A stretch of DNA of 64,000 nt from JAEXOD01 sp963667875. GTDB lineage: Bacteria > Bacteroidota > Ignavibacteria > Ignavibacteriales > Melioribacteraceae. Position 1 is the stretch's first letter. The number at the start of each line of letters is the position of its first letter. Where the stretch lies: the NCBI GenBank assembly GCA_963667875.2, contig CAXXGC010000003.1, forward strand, positions 248,001-312,000, read 5' to 3'. Below the pieces are notes generated by a model. The model worked only from the letters and a program-made list of their open reading frames with translations, made no database searches and was not told the DNA's origin. The translations under genes were made by a program, and so were the position numbers. This document shows positions 24,225-32,689 of the stretch, one piece after another.

Positions 24225-27062
24225 TTATTCCTTTCCTTCCGTACACTTATCCACTAAATAAATAATTGATTTATAATGAATACCGGAATAAACGGATAGG
24301 CCTATTTCGCAAGTGCGGCTGTTGGAATAACCTTCGTGACAATTGGGAGTTAAAGAAGGTTTTAGTTCTTTTAGGGCGGTTTCGTTTAATTCGGGGAAAC
24401 TAAAACCGCGGTCGCCGGCAAATCCGCAGCAGCCAACTTCGGCTGGGGCAATTACTTCTTTGACGCATAGGGAAGTAAGTGCTTTAAATTTATCATCCAA
24501 TCCCATTTTTTTAGAACTGCATGTTGTATGTATTGCTACTGTTTTTTCCTGTTGGGTAAAAGTAAGTTTATCCTGCAATAAATCGTAAATAAATTCTACG
24601 GGTTCGTAAAGTGTAAAGTTTGCGTTATTTTTAATTGCAATGTATTCTTTTGTTCTGTATAAACAAGGACTTGTATCAAACAATACAGGATATTTACCGT
24701 TTTCGGAAGCTATATTTAACTGATTAATTAGTTCATTTGCTTTACCGTCACCTTGGTGTTTAAAACCTTTGCTTGCAAAAGCCATTCCGCAGCATAAGTT
24801 TGGCAGGTCGTTAGGATAAATAATACTGTATCCGGCTTTAGTAAGTAATCGTGTCATTACCGTTGTTTGCGATTCCGTATCACCACTATCTTTTGAAACA
24901 CCCATACTGCGGCTTATACAACTTGGAAAATAAACAACTTTAAGTTCGTTTGTATCTTTAGCGGGATAAACAATTTTATCGGCACCTTTTGGCATATATT
25001 TATTCCATAAAGGAATTTTTTTGCCGGAACCGTTAAACATGGCTTTGCTTATTCCTTCCATTAAATTTGTACCCATTACAGTATGCGCAAAGTTTACAAA
25101 ATTTAATCCGTTTTTTGCGCTTGAAGTAACAAATTTCATTCTGTTAGCCAATACCTGCGCAACACTATTGCCTGTTGCCGATGTTGAATCCAACCGTAAT
25201 TGTTTAATCAACTTTCCGGTATCAATATCAACCGGACATCCGGTTGCGCATAAACCGTCTGTAGCACAAGTTTGGTTGCCAAAATAATCGAATGCATTTT
25301 TAAATGTGGTTAATCTTTGCGGATCCTGTCCGTTTTCGGTCAATCTTTTAATTTCGCGCCACGATACTATACGCTGGCGGGGGGATAAGGTTAAATTTTT
25401 AGAAGGACAATTTACTTCACAAAAACCGCATTCAATACATTTGTCAATTATAGGATCGGCAATTGGCATTGGTTTTAAGTTTTTAAGGAATATATTTTTA
25501 TCTTTATTTAATATAACACCCGGATTAAAAATATTATCAGGATCAAAAATATATTTTATTTCTTCCATTATCTTGTAAATTTCGGTACCCCATTCGTATT
25601 CAACAAAAGGAGCCATATTTCGGCCTGTACCGTGTTCGGCTTTTAACGAACCGTCGTATTTTTCAACAACAAGTTTTGTAATATCTTCCATAAAATATTT
25701 ATAACGTAAAACTTCGCTTTCGGTGCCAAAATCCTGCGAAAATACAAAATGAACATTTCCGGCTATTGCATGGCCCCAAATAATAGTTTCGTTATAATTA
25801 TGTTTTACAAATAAAGCCTGCAAATCCAAAACAGCATCGGCAAGCCGTTCCATTGGCAAATTTACATCTTCAATTAATGCGGTAGTACCAATTTTCCTAT
25901 CTTTACACAAAGCAGGGAATAAACCTTTGCGGATATCCCAAAGTTTTTTGTATTCTTTTTTATCGGTAGTAAACTGTACGGGTTGTTCTTTTGGCAAATC
26001 CGAAATAGCTTCGGTAATAAGTTTTATTCTTATATCCAACGAATCTTCATCCATTGCTGATGTTTCAATTAATAAAGCAGCGGCCTGGCTGCCTAAAGAT
26101 TTAATAAATTCCGGCATACCGGGTTTATTTTCAACGGCTTTTAAAGCGGCTCTATCCATAATTTCGGCGGCATCAACCGGCAAATTATTAAAAATAGGAA
26201 TTGCCATACAAGCTGTTTTTATATCTTTAAATAATATTAATGCAGTTGCTTTGTGTGGTAGTTCGGGAACTGTTTTTAAAGTTAATTCGCTTATAAAACC
26301 AAGTGTACCTTCGGAACCAATCATTAAATGCGAAATAACATTGTACGGGTCGTCAAAATCGATTAACGAGTTTACACCATAACCGCATGTATTTTTCATT
26401 TCAAATTTTTTATTAATACGGTTTGCAACTACTGTGTTATCTTTTACTTTTTTTGCTAAAGCGGAAATTGAATCCACAAAACTTTTACGTTTTTTATAAA
26501 ACTCATCTTTGGAACTTTGGCTGTTTGTATCTAATACCGAACCATCGGCAAAAATAATCTTCATCCCAAGTAAAGTATTATAGATGTTAAATTTTGTTCC
26601 GCTTGTCATTCCGCTTGCGTTATTGGCGGCAATACCGCCAATTTTTGCTGAATTAATTGAAGCGGGATCCGGGCCTAATTTTCTATTATATTTAGCTAAA
26701 TATAGATTGGCAAATCCGCCTACAACACCCGGTTGAAGTTTAATTTTATCACCATTTTCTAAAATTTCATATTTATTCCAATCACCGCCTAATACAAGCA
26801 AAACGGAATCGGAAATTGCCTGACCGGAAAGGGAAGTACCCGCCGCCCTAAATGTAATTGGCAGCTTAAATTTATTGCACAATACAATAACTTTTTGAGC
26901 TTCAGTTTCATTTTCTACTTTAACCACAAGGTCTGGTATCAAACGGTAAAATCCGGCATCTGTTCCAAAAGCAAGTTTGCGTAATTCGTCATATATCAAT
27001 CTTTCTTTTGGTATGAATTTTATCAATTCATTATATAGTAATAAATAATCTCCTTTCAACAT
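24225..27062 (-). CDS. FAD-binding and Fe-S protein, D-lactate dehydrogenase/glycolate oxidase type
   Basis: A 945-residue fusion. The N-terminal FAD_binding_4 domain shows PITFRAAGTSLSGQAISD and GGIAANNASGMTSGT. A FAD-oxidase C domain follows, then 4Fe-4S ligands (CIECGFCEVNCPSKNL, CATDGLCATGCPVD), and a C-terminal cysteine-rich domain with two CCG-type motifs (NLCCGMAFASKG, EVGCCGFAGDRG). Such proteins oxidise D-2-hydroxyacids, commonly D-lactate, and pass electrons to quinone or cytochrome at the membrane. Length and order fit the long Dld-type enzymes. It is 36 bp downstream of pepP on the same strand. The exact substrate cannot be read from sequence. Confidence 0.93.
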   Translation of the reverse strand: MLKGDYLLLYNELIKFIPKERLIYDELRKLAFGTDAGFYRLIPDLVVKVENETEAQKVIVLCNKFKLPITFRAAGTSLSGQAISDSVLLVLGGDWNKYEILENGDKIKLQPGVVGGFANLYLAKYNRKLGPDPASINSAKIGGIAANNASGMTSGTKFNIYNTLLGMKIIFADGSVLDTNSQSSKDEFYKKRKSFVDSISALAKKVKDNTVVANRINKKFEMKNTCGYGVNSLIDFDDPYNVISHLMIGSEGTLGFISELTLKTVPELPHKATALILFKDIKTACMAIPIFNNLPVDAAEIMDRAALKAVENKPGMPEFIKSLGSQAAALLIETSAMDEDSLDIRIKLITEAISDLPKEQPVQFTTDKKEYKKLWDIRKGLFPALCKDRKIGTTALIEDVNLPMERLADAVLDLQALFVKHNYNETIIWGHAIAGNVHFVFSQDFGTESEVLRYKYFMEDITKLVVEKYDGSLKAEHGTGRNMAPFVEYEWGTEIYKIMEEIKYIFDPDNIFNPGVILNKDKNIFLKNLKPMPIADPIIDKCIECGFCEVNCPSKNLTLSPRQRIVSWREIKRLTENGQDPQRLTTFKNAFDYFGNQTCATDGLCATGCPVDIDTGKLIKQLRLDSTSATGNSVAQVLANRMKFVTSSAKNGLNFVNFAHTVMGTNLMEGISKAMFNGSGKKIPLWNKYMPKGADKIVYPAKDTNELKVVYFPSCISRSMGVSKDSGDTESQTTVMTRLLTKAGYSIIYPNDLPNLCCGMAFASKGFKHQGDGKANELINQLNIASENGKYPVLFDTSPCLYRTKEYIAIKNNANFTLYEPVEFIYDLLQDKLTFTQQEKTVAIHTTCSSKKMGLDDKFKALTSLCVKEVIAPAEVGCCGFAGDRGFSFPELNETALKELKPSLTPNCHEGYSNSRTCEIGLSVYSGIHYKSIIYLVDKCTEGKE

Positions 27063-27098
27063 CTTATCAGTCCAAATTAATATAATTAAATAATTTTT

Positions 27099-28484
27099 TT
27101 ATGCACAAAAATCTTCAACATCTTTTATCGATTTTGGAATCGGTTTACCAAGTACACGAGCACCGTTTTCAGTAACAAGTATATTGTCTTCAATTCTAAT
27201 ACCGCCAAAATCGAAATGTTTTTCGGCTTCGGAATAGTTTATAAAATCAACAAATTTCTTTTCTTTTTTCCAAGTTTTAATTAATTGCGGAATAAAATAA
27301 ATTCCCGGTTCAACAGTCATTACAAAACCAACTTCCAAAGGACGAGCCATACGCAAATATTTTAAGCCGAATTGATTACTTCTCTCAACATCCGTTGTAT
27401 AACCTACTAACGACTCGCCAAGTGCTTCCATATCGTGTACATCAAGACCTAACATGTGTCCTAAACCGTGCGGATAAAACATTGCATGGGCACCAAGTTT
27501 AACGGCTTCGTCTGTATCTCCTTTCATTAAACCAATATCTTTTAAACCGTTAACAATTGTTTTTGCGGAATCAAAATGAACATCTCTATAAGGTCTTCCG
27601 GCTTTAATTGTTTTAATTGCGGTTTCGTTTGTATTAAGAACAATAGAATAAATATCTTTTTGAAAATCGGTAAATATTCCGCTTACCGGAAAAGTACGTG
27701 TAATATCACTTGCATAATGTTCTAAAGATTCAGCACCGCTGTCAAGTAAAACAAGCTGTCCGTCCTGCATAATATTTTCATGAAACGGATTATGCAATCT
27801 TTCGCCATTAACGGAAAATATAGAAGCAAATGAAGGTCCGTGACCTTTTGCATAAGTCATAGCTTCAACAAACGAATAAATATCTCGTTCACTTACTCCC
27901 GGTTTTGTATTTTTCATAGCATATTGATACATATCATAACTAATATCAAGGGCTTTTTCAATTTCCAAAACTTCAATATCGCTTTTTATAGAACGCTGTT
28001 TAATGGCAGCTAAAATAAAATCCTTAGAAGCGTGTTTATTAATTAAATCATAATTCAGCGTTAAAAGTTCACTTAAATAAATAATATTTTCAGATCTGTA
28101 TTGCGGTAAATAATGAAAAATTGAACCGTCTTTAAAAAGAGTAGTAATATATTTATTTAATTTTTCAGTCGGCAAAATTTTGTTAATGCCGCATAATTGG
28201 GCTTTTTCGGCAAGGGTTAATTCGGGACCGGTCCAAACTAAATCATCTAAAGTTAAGTCGGTACCAAAAAGTACTTCTTCGTTATTATCAATATCAATAA
28301 TTCCAAATAAACCTTCAAAATCCAATCCAAAATAGTATAAAAACGAGCTGTCCTGACGAAACTTAAATGTATTATTAGGATAGTTCATTGGCGAGGCATT
28401 ATTGCCGGGTAATAAAACAACACCGCTTTTTAAAATTTCTTTAAGTTCATTTCTTCTTTTTACGTAAACATCCGAATTAAACAT
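27099..28484 (-). CDS. pepP: Xaa-Pro aminopeptidase (M24B)
   Basis: A 461-residue dinuclear-metal peptidase that removes N-terminal residues before proline. It has the AMP_N domain (residues 1-~150) and the M24 catalytic domain with all five ligands: Asp in LLDSGAE, Asp in ASDITRTFPVSG, His in HGLGHMLGLDVHD, Glu in TVEPGIYFIP and Glu in GGIRIEDNILV. GGAGG precedes the ATG. Cytosolic, no signal peptide. Confidence 0.94.
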   Translation of the reverse strand: MFNSDVYVKRRNELKEILKSGVVLLPGNNASPMNYPNNTFKFRQDSSFLYYFGLDFEGLFGIIDIDNNEEVLFGTDLTLDDLVWTGPELTLAEKAQLCGINKILPTEKLNKYITTLFKDGSIFHYLPQYRSENIIYLSELLTLNYDLINKHASKDFILAAIKQRSIKSDIEVLEIEKALDISYDMYQYAMKNTKPGVSERDIYSFVEAMTYAKGHGPSFASIFSVNGERLHNPFHENIMQDGQLVLLDSGAESLEHYASDITRTFPVSGIFTDFQKDIYSIVLNTNETAIKTIKAGRPYRDVHFDSAKTIVNGLKDIGLMKGDTDEAVKLGAHAMFYPHGLGHMLGLDVHDMEALGESLVGYTTDVERSNQFGLKYLRMARPLEVGFVMTVEPGIYFIPQLIKTWKKEKKFVDFINYSEAEKHFDFGGIRIEDNILVTENGARVLGKPIPKSIKDVEDFCA

Positions 28485-28807
28485 GTAACCTCCAAAAAAT
28501 TAATCTTTAAATATAAATAAAATTGCAAATAGATAATAGTAATTAGTGATTAGCGAGTAGAGATTAGTGCTTTACAATAAGGTTTATATGTATATGTAAA
28601 CAACCAAATAGTATGTACTGTTTCCAATTTGTTGAACATCAATTATTAATTAATCGCTATTTTTTCTAAAAGTTAAGAAAAATTGTTGAATATTAATAAA
28701 AAATGCGAAAAAGCAAATTAATTAAATATTAAATAATAATCATGTTTGCGCATAATATCCATAAATATTGGGCAAAAATCGGTTATTTTGATTGAATTTA
28801 TGTTGGT
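28485..28807. other. Divergent promoter region, no gene
   Basis: 323 bp of AT-rich DNA between divergent pepP and the radical SAM gene. A promoter-like GGTTATTTTGATTG lies near 28781-28794. Nothing else is recognisable. Confidence 0.5.
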
Positions 28808-28849
28808 ATGGATGTTGTTGGGAAATTTTACATCAGTATAAAAAAGAAA

Positions 28850-29887
28850 ATGAAATTAAGCACAGAAGAAATATTATCAAAAGAGATTCTAAATCGCGAT
28901 GATATTATCAGTTTATTAAAAATAACTGATGAAAGCGATTTGGAAATGTTATTTAATGCTGCCAATGAAATACGCGAAAAATATTGCGGCAATGAAATAC
29001 ATATACGTGCTGTAATTGAATTTTCGAATTATTGCGAGGAAAATTGTTCGTATTGCGAATTAAGAGAAGATAATTTTTCCGTAAAAAGGTATCGTCTTGA
29101 TGCTGATGAAATAATTGAAACGGCAAAAAAAATCTCAAATATGGGTTTTAGAACAATTTATCTGCAATCCGGTGAAGATAGTTATTACGATACCGACATT
29201 ATTGCTTATATAATCTATTCCATAAAACAAAGTACCGATGCTGCTGTTACACTTAATATTGGTCAGCGTAATTTTGAAGATTATAAAACATGGAAAATTG
29301 CCGGTGCAGATAGATATTTTTTAAAGTTTCACACTTCTAACAGTGTTTTATATTCCATGTATCACAAAAAGAAAAACCTGTTTGAAAAAATAAATCATCT
29401 TAAATATTTAAAACGTTTAGGATATCAAATTGGGACCGGAAATATAATTGGTATTCCTCATCAAACAATAGAAGATATTGCAGATGATATCCTTTTATGC
29501 CAGGAATTAGATGTGGATATGGCTTCATTTACTCCTTTTATTCCTCATCCTTTTACTCCTTTTCAAAACAAACCCAAAGCTGATCTCGGACTTGTTTACA
29601 AAACTATTGCTGTTGCAAGAATATTATTAAAAAATATCCATGTGCATGCATGCAACTCGCTGGAAGAGGTAGAAAAGAATGGCAGGGAAGGAGCCTTAAA
29701 AATAGGAGCCAATATAATTATACCTGATTTTTCTACCGAAACAAATAATAAATTATTATTACATCCATCCAGAATTAAAAAGATGCTTGAAAATACCGAA
29801 TTTATCTCTTCAAAAATTGAACTTTTGGGCTTTAAAATAGCCACATCAAAAGGAAATTCCCTAAAACTTAAAGCCTTAATGGACTAA
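28850..29887 (+). CDS. HydE-like radical SAM protein
   Basis: A 345-residue radical SAM enzyme. The [4Fe-4S]/SAM motif is NYCEENCSYCELR (CxxxCxxC), preceded by IRAVIEFSN, which is the HydE-type context (biotin synthase and PylB are relatives). Further HydE-like segments are YLQSGEDSYYD, TLNIGQR, RYFLKFHTSN, TGNIIGIPHQT and FIPHPFTPF. HydE helps build the dithiomethylamine ligand of [FeFe]-hydrogenase. No hydF, hydG or hydrogenase is in the window. I use the ATG at 28850; an ATG at 28808 sits almost on the promoter and would add 14 residues. A HydE paralog with another job is possible. Confidence 0.8.
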   Translation: MKLSTEEILSKEILNRDDIISLLKITDESDLEMLFNAANEIREKYCGNEIHIRAVIEFSNYCEENCSYCELREDNFSVKRYRLDADEIIETAKKISNMGFRTIYLQSGEDSYYDTDIIAYIIYSIKQSTDAAVTLNIGQRNFEDYKTWKIAGADRYFLKFHTSNSVLYSMYHKKKNLFEKINHLKYLKRLGYQIGTGNIIGIPHQTIEDIADDILLCQELDVDMASFTPFIPHPFTPFQNKPKADLGLVYKTIAVARILLKNIHVHACNSLEEVEKNGREGALKIGANIIIPDFSTETNNKLLLHPSRIKKMLENTEFISSKIELLGFKIATSKGNSLKLKALMD

Positions 29888-29944
29888 AATTATTATATTT
29901 ATTCCTTTCTTTTAAAAATATTTTATTAAACAAATAAAAAAATG

Positions 29945-29952
29945 TAACTTTG
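29945..29952 (+). promoter_or_regulatory. Bacteroidota-type -7 box
   Basis: TAACTTTG, an exact TAnnTTTG match, 30 bp upstream of the lipoprotein start. Confidence 0.5.
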
Positions 29953-29982
29953 TAATTCAATAATAATTTTACAAGAGGTTTT

Positions 29983-30483
29983 ATGAAACATTTATTTTTG
30001 TTTTTATTAAGTATGGCTGTTATTGTTGGCTGCGGCGGCAAAAGTGAAGACGAATTAGTAAAAAACGCAAAAAAAATGGTTGAAAATAAAAAGTTTACCG
30101 AAGCTGTAACCGCTTATGAAGAATTGATTAAAGAATATCCTGAATCAAAAAATACAGAAGTTGCTTTATTTGAGCTTGGAAAAATATTTCAAAGTAAAGC
30201 AATTAAAAGTAATACCGATGATGTTAATTTAAAAAAAGCCATTAAATATTATACTCAATTGGTAGGTTTATTTCCTAAATCCGAGAATTCACCAAAATCG
30301 TTGTTTATGACTGCATTTATATATGCCAATGAACTTAAAATGCTTGATTCCGCAAAGATTAGATATGAGGAGTTTTTATCCAAATATCCTGCTGACGATT
30401 TAGCAGTTTCGGCAAAATACGAATTGGATAATTTAGGTGTTCCCCCTGAACAAATTTTAGAAAATTTAAACAAAAGTAAATAA
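29983..30483 (+). CDS. TPR-type lipoprotein
   Basis: A 166-residue lipoprotein: signal peptide MKHLFLFLLSMAVIVGC with the lipid-modified cysteine at 17, then tetratricopeptide-like helical hairpins (KFTEAVTAYEELIKEYPES, KAIKYYTQLVGLFPKS, IRYEEFLSKYPAD). The repeat spacing resembles BamD/YbgF-type outer-membrane lipoproteins but the protein is shorter than BamD. Its stop overlaps the next start (TAATG), so translation of the DUF58 gene is coupled to it. Its role is probably periplasmic protein-protein contact. Confidence 0.85.
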   Translation: MKHLFLFLLSMAVIVGCGGKSEDELVKNAKKMVENKKFTEAVTAYEELIKEYPESKNTEVALFELGKIFQSKAIKSNTDDVNLKKAIKYYTQLVGLFPKSENSPKSLFMTAFIYANELKMLDSAKIRYEEFLSKYPADDLAVSAKYELDNLGVPPEQILENLNKSK

Positions 30484-31391
30484 TGCCTGTTGATAATGCA
30501 GAGTATAAAAAATATTTAGAACCTTCATTTATTTCCAAATTAAGTTCGTTGGAATTAAAAGCTAAAAAGGTTGTTGAAGGTTTTATGGTAGGACTGCATA
30601 AAAGTCCTTATCATGGTTTTAGTGTGGAATTCAGCCAGCATCGTTCGTATATGCAGGGTGACCAGGTGAAAAATATTGACTGGAAATTATACGCTAAAAC
30701 CGAAAAATATTTTATTAAACAGTACGAAGAAGAAACCAATTTGGCGGCTCATGTTATACTTGACGTCAGCAAATCAATGGACTTTAAATATACAGGCTTA
30801 GTAACAAAAAACGAATACGCCAATACTCTTGCAGCCAGTTTAATTTATTTGCTAAACAAACAAAGGGATGCCGTTGGTTTGGTGCTTTATTCGGAAAAAA
30901 TAGAAAATTATATTGTTCCTAAATCGACCAACACTTATTTAAAAATATTGCTTAAAGCCATTACCGAACAATCACTTACGGGTAAAACAAAAACCGCCGA
31001 ATGCCTTAATTCTATTGCTGAAAAAATCAAAAAAAGGGGATTGGTTATTATCATTTCCGATTTATTTGATACGCCTGAGTCTGTTATTTCGGCATTAAAA
31101 CATTTTTATTACAAAAAAAATGAAGTTATTGTTTTTCAAGTTATTGATAGAATTGAAAGCACTTTTAACATTGGAAAAGATGCTATTTTTATTGATAAAG
31201 AAACCGGTGAAGAAATAACAACTCAATCGACCCAAATACAAAAAAGTTATCAAACAGCATTTGCAAATTTTACTGAAATGATAAAAGATGAATGTTTGAA
31301 ATATGGTATTGATTATAATTTAGTTTATACCAATATGCCTTATGATAAAGCGTTAATGAATTTTTTCAAAAAACGGGTTAAACTGCACTAA
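30483..31391 (+). CDS. DUF58 domain protein (VWA-like)
   Basis: A 302-residue protein of the DUF58 family: SPYHGFSVEFSQHRSYMQGD and NIDWKLYAKTEKYFIKQYEEE, then a von Willebrand A-like part with a MIDAS-type DxSxS (ILDVSKSMDF) and GLVIIISDLFD. DUF58 proteins usually sit beside MoxR ATPases and BatA/B membrane proteins; here the only partner is the TPR lipoprotein with which it is translationally coupled. No membrane segment. Role unknown, probably protein complex assembly. Confidence 0.92.
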   Translation: MPVDNAEYKKYLEPSFISKLSSLELKAKKVVEGFMVGLHKSPYHGFSVEFSQHRSYMQGDQVKNIDWKLYAKTEKYFIKQYEEETNLAAHVILDVSKSMDFKYTGLVTKNEYANTLAASLIYLLNKQRDAVGLVLYSEKIENYIVPKSTNTYLKILLKAITEQSLTGKTKTAECLNSIAEKIKKRGLVIIISDLFDTPESVISALKHFYYKKNEVIVFQVIDRIESTFNIGKDAIFIDKETGEEITTQSTQIQKSYQTAFANFTEMIKDECLKYGIDYNLVYTNMPYDKALMNFFKKRVKLH

Positions 31392-31480
31392 AACAATATA
31401 TATTTTTGTCCCATCTCTGCAATAAATAAGAATATTGCCGCCGAAGTAATTTTAATAGTTGAATAAAAAGATTCATATGT

Positions 31481-31551
31481 GGCACGGCTCTGCCGTGCTA
31501 GTAGTTTTTTGTGTTGCGCATTATTACAAACATTGCACTTCTCCGAAGTGC
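31481..31551 (-). repeat. Double-hairpin element, family DH1
   Basis: GGCACGGctctGCCGTGC and GCACTTC-tcc-GAAGTGC, with a 36-nt linker. Read on the minus strand the linker starts AATGTTTGTAATAATGCGC, as in the copies at 31804 and 46939. Confidence 0.75.
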
Positions 31552-31690
31552 TTATTTGGAAATAAATAAACTGCAACGCGCATATATGCAACAAGTTATA
31601 AGGTATTTAAATAACCCCAGCTTTTACAGACCGTGTGAAAATTGGGGATAAATAGAAAAAGATCGGTGTCGTTATATAACAAATAATGTC

Positions 31691-31753
31691 ACCCTTTCAG
31701 GGTTTTACTTCTATTTCTTCACTTTTTCTACAATCATGCCATCCCTTCGGGAT
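31691..31753 (+). repeat. Double-hairpin element, family DH2 (copy C)
   Basis: ACCCT-ttc-AGGGT and ATCCC-ttc-GGGAT with 37 nt between; both loops ttc. Lies inside the 281-bp element. Confidence 0.75.
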
Positions 31754-31803
31754 TAAATAATTATAGATAAGATATTATAATATAAGCTGTTACAGCTTCA
31801 GGC

Positions 31804-31873
31804 GCACATCAGAGATGTGCAATGTTTGTAATCACACGCTACCCCACCAACAACCAGCACTGCAGAGCAGTGC
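31804..31873 (+). repeat. Double-hairpin element, family DH1
   Basis: GCACATC-aga-GATGTGC and GCACTGC-aga-GCAGTGC, linker AATGTTTGTAATCACACGC followed by TACCCCACCAACAACCA. Lies inside the 281-bp element near its right end. Confidence 0.75.
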
Positions 31874-32083
31874 CATCTCCGTATTTATTATTCCCGGTTT
31901 TCACACAAGCTTTTAAGCTGGGGTTTGGAAAACGAAAATATTGGGTTTTAACCCAAGTAAAATAAATTGGATGAAAACGAGAAAAATGAACATCAAATGC
32001 ATCATTACCCAATTTTTACACAGTCTTGATAGTACCAGTATCAAATTCCAAGCTTAATATATAAAACAAGTTAGCAAGATAAA

Positions 32084-32591
32084 CAGACTGTGTGGAAATT
32101 GGGGAATAATAGTAAATAACGGAAACTCATCCATCGACTCAGCAAACCCCGCTGAGTACACCGCCTTCTCTTAAAAATAGAAGTGGAGTTACTGTAACTG
32201 CTTATTATAAAATAAGTTGCAATGATTTGTGTCTCCTCTCTTTTTAAGCAATGTTTTCAACTTAAGGATTATCTATTCTTCATTCTTACAATGCAACCCA
32301 CTTACGGGGTTGTGGTTCTTTTTTTAGCGTTCAGGCTACTGATATGAAACCCCATTCGGGGTTTTTTAATATAATCCTTTAATCCAAATAGAAATATAAA
32401 TACTCAAAATCAATTAAATGCGTAATAACGCTGAAAGCGTTACATATCATTAGACCTCGGAACCATTAATTCTGGTTTCAACCCCCGAAAGTGGGGTTGC
32501 ATAAAATGGAGTAATTTGCTTAAGTTGACAACATTGATTTTTAAGAGAGGAGATTAAGAGGTGAGTTCGTTTTGAATTTTAACACAGTCTG
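32084..32591. mobile_element. 508-bp inverted-repeat element (related ends)
   Basis: Left end CAGACTGTGTGGAAATTGG and right end AATTTTAACACAGTCTG: ten outer bases pair perfectly and AAATT/AATTT continues the match. Direct TAAA flanks both sides, shorter than the 8 bp at the neighbouring element. It contains the split CTCTC hairpin and the 289-bp insertion. No coding capacity. Confidence 0.6.
32249..32537. mobile_element. 289-bp MITE-like element with TTTTTAAG target duplication
   Basis: Terminal inverted repeats CAATGTTTTCAACTTAAG and CTTAAGTTGACAACATTG (17 of 18 pairs). Direct TTTTTAAG lies at 32241-32248 and 32538-32545. It interrupts the loop of a CTCTC...GAGAG hairpin like the intact one at 24072. 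Internally it has several hairpins (AACCCCattcGGGGTT, AACGCTgaaAGCGTT). Confidence 0.72.
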
Positions 32592-32689
32592 TAAATCTGG
32601 CACTACAATTAAAATAAGTTGAAATAATAAATATCTCAAAATTATAATGTTCTTTAATTATAGTGCCAGTTTTAACTAAAAAAAAACTT

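Larger units (their letters stand above)
31627..31907. mobile_element. 281-bp MITE-like element with 8-bp target duplication
   Basis: Flanked by direct AGCTTTTA (31619-31626 and 31908-31915). Ends are imperfect inverted repeats sharing GTGTGAAAA and GGG: CAGACCGTGTGAAAATTGGGG on the left end and the complement of CCCGGTTTTCACACA on the right. The termini and 8-bp duplication resemble IS256-type elements, but no transposase is present. Confidence 0.7.
31607..31955 (+). repeat. REP-type palindrome pair interrupted by an insertion
   Basis: Left part TTTAAATAACCCCAGCTTTTA (31607-31626) and right part AGCTTTTAAGCTGGGG plus GGGTTTTAACCC resume after 281 bp. Joined, they reproduce the left end of the RAYT unit at 14043, with compensated arm changes (CCTTTAGG to CTTTTAAG; GGGCTTTAGCCC to GGGTTTTAACCC). 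Confidence 0.75.
31392..32689. other. Convergent 1.3-kb gap: nested small mobile elements and repeats
   Basis: No credible gene. In order: a DH1 element, a REP-type palindrome pair split by a 281-bp insertion (which itself carries a DH2 and a DH1 element), a solo inverted end at 32007-32028 (ACCCAATTTTTACACAG), a 508-bp inverted-repeat element, and inside it a 289-bp element inserted in a CTCTC hairpin. Each is described separately. Confidence 0.75.

Noticed and set aside
32007..32028. A fourth complete element ending here
   Set aside because: It has the right kind of inverted end (ATTTTTACACAG), but no partner end with a matching target duplication was found, so it is treated as a solo end.
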